Source of the DNA: Burhinus oedicnemus
Lineage: Eukaryota > Chordata > Aves > Charadriiformes > Burhinidae
DNA: 64,000 bases
Reading direction: 5' to 3'
NCBI GenBank assembly: GCA_008921705.1
Contig: VFFE01007486.1
Span: 4,719,044-4,783,043 of the forward strand
Shown: positions 12,011 to 24,045 of the stretch, piece by piece
How the letters are laid out: every line of letters begins with the position of its first letter
How positions within the stretch are numbered: position 1 is the stretch's first letter
Made by a program: the position numbers and the translations under genes
Notes under the pieces: generated by a model
The model's database searches: none
What the model saw: only the letters and a program-made list of their open reading frames with translations
What the model was told of the DNA's origin: nothing

Positions 12011-15000
12011 GAGCTGTGAAGCAGCTTCTTCCTACAGGGTTTCAGCAAAGCTGATATCCATAACCCAGTGGTTCAGGATGGGTGGGACCACTGTACTGAT
12101 GGAGTGTGGAATGTCAGTATTTGCACTGACAGGAGCATGCCAAGCATATCTACTGATATCTTGCTATATCACACAACCATCCCAAATTATTTGCAATTAT
12201 TTTTATTGGGGAAAAAAGCAGAAATTTGTTCATGTGAGGTGAAAGCTTAGCCATTTGAGTGTGCAGTCTGAACTGACTGCATATTCTCTGGTCATACTAG
12301 CTTCAAATATCCACTTAGATGGGAGGGTCTACGTGAAGTGAAATTAGACAAAATGGTAGTTTTAGTTATAGTTTAGTTATTATAGAAGTATTTCCATAAG
12401 AATATTGCCATATCCTAATGTCCAGACTTTTCTATTATGTTTAGTTTAAATTTCTACTGAAAATTCACTCTAGTAAAGTCCATAGCATTAATATCCATTA
12501 CTTTACTTTGTGAGATATTGCATAGTCAGAGCTGAGGCTGGATACTGAATGAATGGATGTTGGATTTACTGGAAAGTGTTTTTCATTATCTGTGTAGCTG
12601 CTAAGATAATAATGAGCTCTCTGAAATTAAATAATAATCTTAGAACTTGGCTAGCCTGAATTGTGCATTTGTTGTACTTACGTTGACAAATCTGGGAGCT
12701 ACGTGGGAAAGTAACTCGCCTGCCTCAATCAAGGTAAAGATGTACCCAAATAGAGGTTTTGGATTAGGTTAACAGTAAAGCCTGCACAGTTTAATAGCAG
12801 TTCCATCTGATATTTGATGAAATTTAGTGCATGAGATAAGCAAGGGTAAGTAATTAGTATTTTCATAAAGTGTCATGAATTTTGGTTTTACAGATGCTGT
12901 CTGCTGGAGTATTGGATGTGTCCAAATATCACGCCTGTTTGAGCAAGCTACTTTAGTGGGCATAACAGCCGAAGTTACTTATCTAAATGTGTGATTTCCC
13001 TTTCTTGAACGATAATGATGCTAAACTTAAATGATTATACTTGGTTAAAATGTAATTTACTATCTGAAATTTGGCTGAGCTCAGCTTGAAACTAAATGTG
13101 CAGTTGGTGGTTTAAAAAAAGTGACAAAAGCCGCTAAAATATTCAGCACTAAGAATATCTTTGACTACTTAGATGCTTCAGGAGCAGTGGCTGAATAGGA
13201 TAGTCACAGTTGTTTTAATGCACTACAGCCTTCTTCTCTCTCCCATTATTCTGTTTATATCATACTTGAATGAAAATATATTTTAGTTCCCTGAAAGCCT
13301 CATCTCTGCAGTGTTAAACTAACAGCGGATAGGAATATTAGAGGAACACTTGTGCCTCTGCTTCTGCATTGAAGTGAGAATGCCACAAGATTCTGAAAGG
13401 ATTCAGCCAAATTGCAGAACTGTCCTTGCCCTGCTCTCGAGCAGCCCACGCTATTAGTAACTATCTTGGTGGTGTCAGAGATGTCACTAGCTAGTACTGG
13501 GAGATCCATTCAACTATGCTAATTATTTCAGCAAGTTCTGTTTTGAATTATGTGAACATTGGAGATGAAGGAAGTAGTAGATATTCCACAAAGGTTTTTG
13601 AATGCAGATCTGTTTCTGCACATTCATGTTTCAATGCTGACTGCACATGTCTACAGTTAAGAATAAAACTATGAATTGGCCACTGCTTAGCCATAGGGAT
13701 ATAATCCAGATATTTCTTCCTCTAGTCTTTCAAACTCTAGTTCATGTAATTCCCTGATCTTAGTGGAAAGAGAAAGTACCAGTTAATTCTTTACTTTGTA
13801 ATATTGTTATGTGACTATAGGTGGGCTGTAATGAAAATTTGTATGAGAGTATGAACTGCCCTGAAGCTTGAGGATTTTTAGCTCTAGTCTTGTTTTCAGT
13901 GGTCATCAGCTCTTGAATTTACAGTAAAAATGTACATGAAAGAAAGAACCTTTAGTCTGAGAAGATTTCAAATGTTCTTCTGTTTAAGTGTGGTTGACCT
14001 AACTATCATCTCTTAAAAATAGTATCTTGTTAATGTATAGGTCAAAGATGTGTTTTCTTTATTTTATTTAGATTCTCCCCAGCTCTGGAAGAACCTCAAA
14101 ATCTGAACAACTTCTGCCACGGTTTGGCTTTACAGTGTCAACAAATTACCATACCATCAAGAGCAATGAGCTCCACAACACCAGGTCGGTTTGTTTGTTT
14201 ATTTTCATACCTCACTCCTGCAGAACACCGTCCTTTGTTAGGATGTACAGAATTCTTTGTGTTGATGCAATGGATTTGGCAAGTGACTGGTATGCCACCT
14301 GCGCTTCATAAGATATGACTGTCTTATAAAACAGGATAAAGGCCATACAGGCAAAAAAAGCTACTTTGGGGGTACCTTATCCTAGCTGAATTATAAAGCT
14401 GGTATAACCATACACGGCTTTTAAAAAGATTTTTGTAGAGTTTCTTAATAAACTCTATATCATGATTGGACATGAACAGGCATCTGAAAACATTTTAATT
14501 CTTAATATTTCTATTTAGTCATTAAACTACTATCTGCCTTTGCACAATTGCCTTGTTTAAAGAAAGTGCAAATGGTATTCTGTTATTTTTCTTTTTAGCT
14601 CTAAAGTCACATTTGCCCACATTGGGCATTCTCTGTAGAGCTTCCTCCTTTAAGGATGTGTAATGAACAACGGCCTCTGAACCAGCTTTATCTGATACCT
14701 GCAAAATGAGTTAGCTGATAGAAAGGGAACTATTAGTAGCGGTACCCAGTGTTCGAACTTCAAAGAAACAGAATGCTGCATATGGAACATGCCTTGACTT
14801 CAGTTCTTTTGAGGGGTGAGAGTCCCCAATTCAAATCTGTGCAATGTCCCATATGGTTCACACTTTTTTCACCCACACTTGAAGTATCTATTTCTAGTAC
14901 CGTTAGTAAAATAACCCTTTACAGGTGGCTTATTTTATGCCTGCTTTGGTTTTGTGCAGACAGCCTATAAAAGAATCAGGGAAAACACTGCAATAGTTAG

Positions 15001-16791
15001 TGAGCTGTATTTATCTCCTAGATGCCCTATCTCATAGACATTCAATTCAGTGAGGATTTTTGGAGAATTGTTGATTGTAGCATTGAAAACTGGCAATAAC
15101 TGTTTTTACATTAAATGGAGTCAGACATAGCTGGGTTTCATACTTGGCCTCTTCCAGTACAATTTAGTGCATGCAGTGAATTATCCATACAAAGCATGAT
15201 GGGGTATTCAGCAGAAAGGCATGTCTTTGTTTTATCTGTATCCCGGTGGTGACTAATATGAAATAATCTTGTACTCTCCTAAAAACGCAGTTAAAATTCC
15301 AAGATACTCCAGTTGATTTGGTATCTTTCTAACGTTTCTTATCTTGCATTAGATACAGTCTGTGGAAATAGCTAAAAATGAAATTGGTTCTCGTAAAAAG
15401 AAAGTAAATTTTCCAATACTCTTATTGCTATGAAGAAATGTATTGTAAATATGCATTCATGTTTGCTGTCTTTCCAAAAGCAATAAAGGAGAAAAATTCA
15501 ATATGATCAGATTACCTGTAAAGGTATTTAGACACTTCAGAAACATTGCTTTCAGTAGGAGTTAGGTGCTTTAATATCTTTAAATCTAGTCCTTAGTGTC
15601 CCCCATCATTAGAGTTTGCTCGTGAAAACTCTGAGCTGCTTCACTAGCCATGTCAAAACACCTCTGTGGAACATGCAGAGTTGCAGTATTCAAGGGCAAC
15701 ATCACCCATGGGATCCTCATTTTTCTTTCCCTCAGTGAAAGGGAAATGAAGCAGGATTTATTTGGACTTCGGTCTTGCATCCTGCTTGAAGTAAATGCTG
15801 TGGACTAAAAGAGGATGAGTGTCTCCTTGTCACATCTCTTCTGTCCCCTGATCGAGGGAGTCTGAGATGTGGTTTGTGTAGTGTTCTGTCACCTTTTGGC
15901 AGTCACTCAAATTTCTGCTTTCAGTGGAGTCACTGTAATAGACTGGTAGGGAATAGAGTGGTAGGAAAGGCTTCCCATTTCTGTCAGCAGTTAACGCTTG
16001 ATTATTAGAATTTTTTAGAAGATAAAAATTGCTGAAATTTCTTATTGCATCCATAGTAACAGAGTTCCCTCTTACCAGTCCTTTTCAAACACGAGTATTT
16101 ATTCATATGTGACCAATATGTCTTTGTCCCATTGCAATTTTTATTGTTTCTTTTTCTTTCTCCTGGAGTTTGTTTTTATGAAGGTGAACTTTATGAGATG
16201 AAGAGATAGAAGGGCAGTTTAATCCAGCTTCTAAATTGAGATTAGAAAGATAGAATAAGATGTACTTGTTTCAGTTGTAAGACACTGCAATAGTTGAGGA
16301 AGTGTCTCTAGTATTCCAAAAGAAAAACTAATTGGATTGGCACTGACATGAGCAGCTTGTTCCTGTGATGGTTAGCCTGTGGAAGGCAGTTCTTGCATTT
16401 ATAGCACATAGTTTAAATGGCAAAAGCCTGCCGGAGATGTGTCTAACAGTGTTAAGAGTAGGGGGATTTGTGTTCTTGCTTTACTTCTGGGAGTCTTGTG
16501 CTTCTTCAGGGAGTAGGTTGCTATATTCGGGTACAGCCAGTGGTTAGGGCAGTTTAATTTCTAAGCAGGAAACTTTAAACACTCACATTTAATACAGACT
16601 GTATTTAAAAACACTCTTTTTCTATTGTGTAATTCCAGGATGCTACCTCGTTTGAATAGCAGTCTGTGTGTCTTATGTATAAGATCTGTGAAAATTGCGA
16701 GAATGTATTGTAAATACCAGTATTTTAGGTCATGGTTGTGGGTTACAACAGAATGGTAGTTGTATTTTTTCATTTTGCAAGTTATCTAGCC
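12011..16791. other. Unassigned DNA
   Basis: AT-rich sequence without a recognisable gene or repeat. It includes one isolated exon-like plus-strand segment at 14072-14184. The remaining open frames are short and have no motif or homology I recognise. Confidence 0.55.
14072..14184 (+). other. Exon-like segment, 113 nt
   Basis: An AG after a T-rich stretch (ttctttattttatttag) precedes an open 113-base stretch that ends CCAG|gtcggt, a donor with a weak +3 base. Read in phase 0 it encodes 37 residues plus two bases, beginning ILPSSGRTSKSEQLL and continuing PRFGFTVSTNYHTIKSNEL, a Ser/Thr-rich mixed composition. I do not recognise the protein, and no partner exon with matching phase was established. 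It could be an internal exon of a plus-strand gene or chance. Confidence 0.15.
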
Positions 16792-16847
16792 TGTGTGTGT
16801 GTGTATGTGTATATATATGTGTGTGTGTGTGTGTGTATATATATATA
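16792..16847 (+). repeat. Compound (TG)n/(TA)n microsatellite
   Basis: Alternating TG and TA blocks, roughly TG-tract, TATATATA, TG-tract, TATATATA, about 56 bases in all. Short open frames crossing it encode Cys/Val/Tyr repeats that simply reflect the microsatellite. Confidence 0.97.
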
Positions 16848-19478
16848 GAGCTTGTGTATGTACATTCATATATGCTGTTTACACAGAAGGTGAGTATATT
16901 TCAAAAAAAAAAAAAGGAAAACAGAAAAAAGCAAGAGGCAAACTGGTAAAGCAGTACTACTCTGTAAATGAATGGTATAGGCCAGCCTGCTTCATGGATG
17001 GCTTGTTTTGTCAATGAAAAAATTCTGAAATGCTGTAGAAAGCTTCAGGTATTGTGTGCTATGCTAAATTTCTCTGTATTTTTACAAAATGATATGCTAA
17101 GTGGAGGAAATACATATTTCTTTAGAATTGGTTTCCCTTCATACCTAAATTGTCAGAAAGTGCATTGAAAGACCCAATGTGGAACAAGCAAGAATTATGC
17201 ATGTTTTATTCAAATATTATCTGAGGAACTTCTTGTGATAGGATTTGTTTGCAGCACCCATGCACTTAAATATTTCCTTACATGATGCAACGAACAGGTC
17301 TCCAGTGTAGCAACATCTACTCGCAACAACACTGTAACCTATTAAATTGATCTCACCTCTTTGAACCCTAAGGGAGCAGGCTCTTGCTAATCTGTAGAGC
17401 TATAAAGTAAATGCTGAGTCCCAATAGGGGAAAGTGCTGATGTTTGCTTTGCTTGTTATAAATCGTAAAATCGTTAAGGAAATGTTTACATCCTGTTGCC
17501 ATTGCACGTTCTGAACTGATCCATGTGCATAAAAAGCATTGGACAGAAAAAGAAAATACTTATCTGCTCTTACAGGGAATAGTTAACCTATTGTTTTGAG
17601 AGAGACTTTTTTTTAAATACTGAACAATACCCAGTGGTGAACTAATGCTCACAGATGTATTTTGGAGTTATTTGGCTCTAACTGTGTAATACTATGGAGT
17701 TTATCTTCTTTTAACGTGGTGGTTTGGTTGGGGATTATGTCTGTTGTGTGCCTACCAGCTCAGTTTCCAAGGATTCCAACCCTTGCAAAGGCTGTTACTC
17801 TTCTGAACAGAAGATCACTTCATTTAAAGCATGTGTTGATTTAATACAATATTTCTTACCCAGATTTTTTCAAAGAAAAACAGCACCTATGGGGAAGGGT
17901 GGACTAGAAATACTTCTGCAAAGATAAAGATCACAGAGGCATGACGACCCTAGGTTTTCATTTTGTACCCTGAGAAAGGGAGTAAGTCCAGAGATCTCAT
18001 CTCTTCTCCCCATTCCCTCTCCTGTCACCCAGATCTTCCAGATTTTGTGCTTTGCTTTTCACTTTGAAATTCAAAGTAACATTGGAATAGTTAAATTAAG
18101 TAAATTCTATTAACAAAGCGAAACACCAAACCCCCTAAAGTTGTTCATGGAATCACTGGAGTAGAATCCAGTGAAGATTAGAGAAGAGGGGCAAGTAATA
18201 TGAATAGATGATACTAATAGATGACGAAGAAAGGAAGATACCTGGAACTTCAAACTGTCCAGTCAGTTTCTAGATGCTACAAACTACTGCTAAATGGGCA
18301 TCGTTTAGTCTAATCACAGCCCCCCAGTGTTAAAACGCATCTGCAGTTTATCCAGTTTCTGCCTTACACTGTTGCAAACAGATGAAATGCTGCTGTGGAA
18401 AGCTGGTCATTGATTAGAGCGAGAGAGCTTTTCAGCATCCTGGGGATCATGCTGGTTTTCAAAACCATAACAACGTGTGCCTGCTGCTGAGGAGGAGTTC
18501 AAAATACATACAGTTTGCTTACTTGCACCTAGGTGAAATCAGCTCTTTCATATATCTGTACTTACTGAATTAAAATCCCGGTCTGATGTGTAATGTTTTG
18601 GAAATTCCTGTTCAAACTTCTTTCTGCTCTTCAAAAACATTGCTTATTTTTCCAGGTCTTAAGTATCTTGTAAGAGCTGCCTGTTGCTGTAGTCAATTGG
18701 AAAGTGATTTTTTTTTTTTTTTTCTTTTCTTAATGAACTGAGTGGGAAGAGAGAGAAGCTGTGTGCTGAATGCTGCCAGTTTCTACTTTTGGATCACTTT
18801 TCTGTCATTTTGATTCTGAATTTCTTTAATAGGCGTTTGTTTGTTCCTCTTGAGGAATAGCTTGTTCTTCCTCTCTGCAAAGCTGACTCCCCCTGTTTTC
18901 TTGTTCTCCTTTCCTCCACTTTTTCATAAATCATTTTCCTTGTATTAGTAAAGACTAAGTATAGAAAATGCCACAAAATGTATTTCCACTACTGTTTTAA
19001 AATTAAAATGCAGTGAAAGGTTATGTTGCAGTCCAGTAACCATCTCTGCACCGACAGTAGATGCTATGAACAGATGACTATTTTGAAGAATGATTGTGTA
19101 TGTAGCTACTCTAAAATATATTTTGTCAATCTTTTTGTAGAAAGATTTAAGAGAGCTTTCAGTCGAAAACGAGGTAGTAAATGGAATACCAGAAGGCTAA
19201 AACCTCTGCTTCATACAGAAATGGATGTGTTTTGGCAGGTGTTTAAGTTCCATTGAAACTCAGTGCATGGATGTTTTTCAGACCTCTGACTGTAGACTGA
19301 AGGAATCATATGCATTTGTTCCTTGTGATGACTTTGTCATGATTTTTCCTTTGATTAAAAAAAAAATAAAAAAAATTAGCAATTCCCTTACAGAAAACCT
19401 GGATTAGATGTATGTTTGGTGAATTCACCAGGATTCACTGAATATGGCCCAATAACTTCCAGGATTCATAGGTATGTT
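16848..19478. other. Unassigned DNA
   Basis: No gene or repeat family recognised. There is a T run at about 18709-18724. A short segment at about 19139-19170 has an acceptor-like 'tttttgtag' and a donor-like 'gtagta' but is only about 33 nt and was not accepted. Confidence 0.6.
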
Positions 19479-20909
19479 ATCATAGAATAGTTTGGGTTGG
19501 AAGGGACCTTTAAAGGTCATCTAGTTCAACCTCCCCTGCAATGAGCAGGGACATCTTCAACTAGATTAGGTTTCTCAGAGCCCCATCCAACTTGACCTTG
19601 AATGTTTCCAGGGATGGCGCATCTATCACCTCTCTGGGCAACCTGTGCCAGTGTTTCACTACCCTCATTGTAAAAAAATTTCTTCCTTATACCTAGTCTA
19701 AATCTGCCCTCTTTTAGTTTAAAACCATCATCCCTTGTCCTATCGCAACAGGCCCTGCTAAAAGGTTTGTCCCCGTCTTTCCTGTAGGCCCCCTTTAAGT
19801 ACTGAAAGGCTGCTAGAAGGTCTCCCTGAGCCTTCTTTTCTCCAGGCTGAACAACCCCAGTTCTCTCAGCCTGTCCTCGTAGGAGAGGTGCTCCATCCCT
19901 CTCATCGTTTTTGTGGCCTTCCTCTGGACATGCTCCAACAGGTCCATGTCCTCCTTATGTTGGGTTTTCCAGAGCTGGACGCAGTACTCCAGCTGGGGTC
20001 TCATGAGAGCGGAGTAGAGGGGCAGAATCGCCTCCCTTGACCTGCTGGCCACGCTTCTTCTGATGTAGCCCCGGATGTGGTTGGCTTTCTGGGCTGTGAG
20101 CACACATTATGAGCTCATGTCCAGCTCTTCATCCACCGGTACCCCAAACCCTTCTTGGCAGGGCTGCTCTCAATCCTTTCATCCCCTAGCTTGTATTGAT
20201 ACTGGGGGTTGCCCTGAACCAGGTGCAGAACCCTGCACTTGGCCTTGTTGGACCTCATGAGGTTCACATGGGCTCATTTCTCAAGTGTGTCCAGGTCCCT
20301 CTGGGTGGCATCCCGTCCCTGAGGTGTGTCAACTGCACCAGTCAACTTGGTGTTGTCAGCAAACTTGCTGAGGGTGCACTTGATCCCACTGTCTGTGTCA
20401 TTGATGAAGATATTAAACAGTACTGGTCCCAATACAGACCCCTGAGGGACACCACTTGCCACCGATCTCCCTCTGGACATTGAGCCATTTATCACTACCC
20501 TCTGGATGTGACTATCCAACCAATTAATTCTTCATCCACCAAACAGTCCACCCATCAAATCCATACCTCTCCAATTTAGAGAAAACAATGTTGTGAGGGA
20601 CCATGTCAAAGGCCTTACAGAAGTCCAGATAGATGACATCTGTAGCTCTTCCCTTGTCCACTGATGTAGTCACTCCATCATAGAAGGCCGCTAGGTTGGG
20701 TCAGGCAGGACTTGCTCTTGGTGATGCCATGCCAGCTGTTTTGAATCACCTCCCTGTCCTCCATGTGCCTTTGCAGAGCTTCAAGGAGGATCTGTTGCAC
20801 AATCTTCCCAGGCACAGAGGTGAGGCTGACAGGTCCGTAGTTCCCAGAGTCCTCCTTTCTCCCCTTTTTAAAAATGCGTGGAATGTTTCCCTTTTTTCCA
20901 GTCACTGCT
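19479..20909 (-). mobile_element. CR1 LINE, 5'-truncated, about 1.4 kb
   Basis: The 3' terminus is clear at 19479 (atcatagaatagtttgggtt, then 'ggaagggacc'). From there the minus strand covers the ORF2 C-terminus, the thumb region, the RT palm and part of the fingers, ending abruptly at about 20909 inside the block before [13 protein letters not shown]. Abrupt 5' truncation is normal for target-primed reverse transcription. It is better preserved than the copies at 6.3, 10.6 and 23.6 kb. It differs in wording at many sites from the 49 kb copy, which suggests a different CR1 subfamily. Confidence 0.95.
19560..20905 (-). pseudogene. CR1 ORF2 reverse transcriptase, broken
   Basis: Three frame pieces follow one another on the minus strand. 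20678-20905 has [20 protein letters not shown] and [20 protein letters not shown] (RT fingers). 20274-20519 has [18 protein letters not shown] and motif C read as FADN rather than FADD, so the second catalytic aspartate is Asn at about 20352-20354. 19813-20103 has [29 protein letters not shown] and [15 protein letters not shown] (thumb and C-terminus). Frameshifts between the pieces and the Asp-to-Asn change make the copy inactive. The endonuclease and ORF1 are absent through 5' truncation. Confidence 0.92.
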
Positions 20910-20925
20910 AATAATTATCAATTAA

Positions 20926-20972
20926 TAGTTATCTATTAATTGGTATGTTATCTATTTCTATGTTATCTATGT
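20926..20972 (+). repeat. Short AT-rich tandem repeat
   Basis: About three imperfect copies of a unit starting GTTATCTAT at roughly 20928, 20946 and 20961, spaced 15-18 bases. It lies about 20 bases from the 5' truncation point of the adjacent CR1. Confidence 0.65.
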
Positions 20973-23633
20973 GTGACAGAGTACTGCAGCTCTTTAAGAT
21001 ACTAAAAAGGAAAAAAGAAATCTATGTGCCTATCCTTAATGGAATGTGTAAAAGAAGCATTCTTCCCCCACTGCATCCCCTGCTTTTTTTTAACTTTCAA
21101 TGCAAAGTGTGACTCAGATGTGCAGCTCAGATTTTGACCTATTGATACTCCCTAAAGAAGTCCAAAATAGCCTCAGTCTGATATAAATCTTACTTTTGCC
21201 CTTATGAAATATAACAAGAAGTTGCTGTTTATAGACTCTGTCTCTCTGTATATTTCTCATAATAGTTTAAGCCTGACATCCTTTATCTAGGTGTTTCTAG
21301 GTAAAATCCCAATAATTCATGAGCATGAATGAAAAATTTGGATCCAAAATGTGTTCTGTCACTGGAGATTTACTATACAAGATAAGTAAATAATGAACAA
21401 AATGCTCTGTGCATGCATTAGATAAGAAAGCATTATCTTGTTTACTTGCTAGTAAATAAAGTTTGTAAATACATTCAGCTACTTCCTATGTTCTTCCCCC
21501 CCCCCTTAAGTGATTTACACCATTTACCGTTAAAATCGATAGTCAAAGCATTAGTGTGTCATGGTCCTGCTGTCATTTGTGTGTTTACACTTGTGGACGT
21601 TCATGGAGGTCTGTCTTTTTGTGTGGTAACTCTTCAAGTTTTAAGTAAATAAAGAAGGATAACACAAGTCATCTAGCCAGTGTGTTTTGGGGTTAGTTAC
21701 TACTTTTTGCAGACTCAGGTTAACTGAAGAAATCAACTCTGGAGAATGTTGGGTTTTGTTTTTTTTTTTTTTGATATAACTTTGTGGTGCTTTAACATGC
21801 TGTATTCATCCAAACTTTAACCTATGCATACATAAAAAATTCCTCTCTCTTCAAACAGATACTGTGCTTTAAAATTACTGTTGTATTGCTTTTTCCTTTC
21901 AGGAATCACTTGTTAATATTGGCCACCAGATATTTTTGTCTGGGAATTTGTCTTTCAAAATAACTGTTTTGTTTGTCTGTGTAGCTAAATTAGCTCTCTG
22001 GCAATAAATCTTGAAAGATTTTTTTTCTTTCAATATGGTTTTATAGACCTTGTAAAGCTTCTTCAGAATGGCTTTTTTTTAATTAGAGGTGCAAATTTTT
22101 TCTCATTTTAAGTATATAATTTATCCTCAGTGTTCACTTAAACACTTAAAACATACACCTTTGCAAATAGCAATCAAATTTATTGTCCATTGACAAAACA
22201 CAGTATTTCACTGCCCTTTTAGAGTTATCAGAATTTTTACTCTGATTAGTTCATTAAACCAAGATGGCACGGTTACACTTTCACTGGAGTCTGGTGCACA
22301 AGCACGGCTAAATTTAATTTAAATCAATGTGGCAATATAAATTGAGTAAATGAACCACACAGTCATGCTTAACACCTTCAGGATCATTACTTAAATGGCT
22401 TTTGGCTCCCCAGCTAGTGTGCTTTGGTATATCCTGAAAAAAACCCCAGTTTACTAACAGAAAAAACCTGCTCTGAGCAGCTCTCTTGCTATGAGAGAGC
22501 TGGGCTTTCAATGCAGAAGTATTCTGTACACCATTTTCCATGCCTTAATTTTTTCTGTATGCCAGTGGCTGTATCTTCAGTGTATGTAAACTAAGACTGT
22601 GCTGAATTTTGCTAGGAATCAGTATGGAACTGGTTCTGGGTAAGCATCTGCTTGTGCGTGAGTGCAGGACAAATTGTACAAAAGGACAGTTCCGGGTTGA
22701 AAGAATCATCCTCAGTGAAATATCATTTATTCCCAGTGGTATCTTTTCAATGGAATTAGCCCGTGTTAGTGTTTAGTGTGCATAAAGGTGTTGAGTGTGG
22801 AAGGGGCAACAAATACTTCTCTGTTAGCTGTTGGGGAAGTTAGGGTTTTGATTTTGTGTTTCAGACCAACAAAAAAAAGTTGTACTCTACCAATATTCAG
22901 GTGTTTTAAATACCTTTTTAAATATCGGGTGTAAAGCTAAACATACAGAAATGGATAATTTGCATACAAGAATGTTAATATAATTGGCTAAATAGATTTT
23001 TAAATCTTCTAAAACAGATTTCAGAATGCTGTAAAATAAAGCTAATGCCATATTTTGTGTTTTAAGTAGATATACATATACTTTCAGTAGTTAGATATAT
23101 ATATATTTTGAGTGACCTTAGGAAAGGCAACAGAAGATTGCATTCTATAGAGTGAAAATACGGTGTTATAACTCATGTCAGCGATCACAGTTCTAAGAAA
23201 AAAGTTTTCAAACAAATGGTTAATGGTTTTGATGATAGAAATCTTGCTCAATAAAGATAATTGTTGAATATAATTAGGCTTCTGCGGTATGTGACAGTCT
23301 GTTAAAAACAACGTTATCCAAAATTACTACAGCATTAAATGAAATAGGCGAACAGATCTCAGAAAGCATTGTGCATAGGGAAAATTGTTATCCCCTGAAG
23401 GTTTTCCTAGTAGATTTCTGTAGGAATTTATTATTAGTTTAACATTATTCAGTATTTTTATCAGTTATCTAGAGGAAAAGAAATATGAATTCTGGTAAAG
23501 CTAAGATCAGTTATACTGGAATAAATTTAGTTATATAAGGTTATATACTCCCACTTGATAAAGTCAATTCTTTTGAAAAACACGCATTTTAATCAAATAA
23601 AAGTAACAAAGTATGTAGCATTTAAGAAGGGGA
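20973..23633. other. Unassigned DNA
   Basis: No gene or repeat family recognised. Homopolymers include a C run near 21496-21505 and a T run near 21758-21771. TA-rich stretches occur at about 23070-23110. Confidence 0.6.
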
Positions 23634-24045
23634 GAATCCTAGAATATTGATTAGAAGAGACCTCTAGAGGTCCTGTAGGGCTATTGCCAACACCAGATCA
23701 GGTTAGGGACCATGCTGTCTAGATGAGTCTGGAAAACCTTGAGGGCTGGAGATTTGCAGAGTTTCCCTGGGCATCTTGCTGGAGTACCACACTGTCTTCC
23801 TAGTGAGAAGCCCAAGTCTCCCAAGTTAGAATTTGTGGCCATTGAGCCCCTCACTGTCATCTAAGAGCACTGAGAAAAATGTGTCTGCGTAATCTTTGTA
23901 GCTCCGCTCCCAGTAGGTGCAGGCGGCTCTTAAACCAGCGTCTTAGTCATCTTCTCACCAAACTCTGCTTCCTCAGCTTCCCCTCGTAGGTCGTGTGCTC
24001 TGGGTCTTGATAGTCCTCTCTCGATAGCTCTCCACTACCAGTTTT
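23634..24045 (-). mobile_element. CR1 LINE 3' fragment, decayed
   Basis: The plus strand begins with a CR1-like 3' end ('gaatcctagaatattga', then 'gaagagacctctagaggtcc') and passes through blocks comparable to the other copies, including 'ggttagggacca', a 'ccctgggcatcttgc' block and a block like 'cctcagcttcccctcgtaggt', which corresponds to the ORF2 thumb (EERLRKLGLF). It spans about 400 bases with many changes. The 5' boundary is uncertain by tens of bases. Confidence 0.8.

Noticed and set aside
16695..17017. Cys/Val-rich open frames
   Set aside because: They are translations of the TG/TA microsatellite and an adjacent A run.
19139..19256. Exon-like segment encoding RFKRAFSRKRG
   Set aside because: Two competing frames and donors fit equally well, it resembles nothing with certainty, and its phase joins no other candidate.
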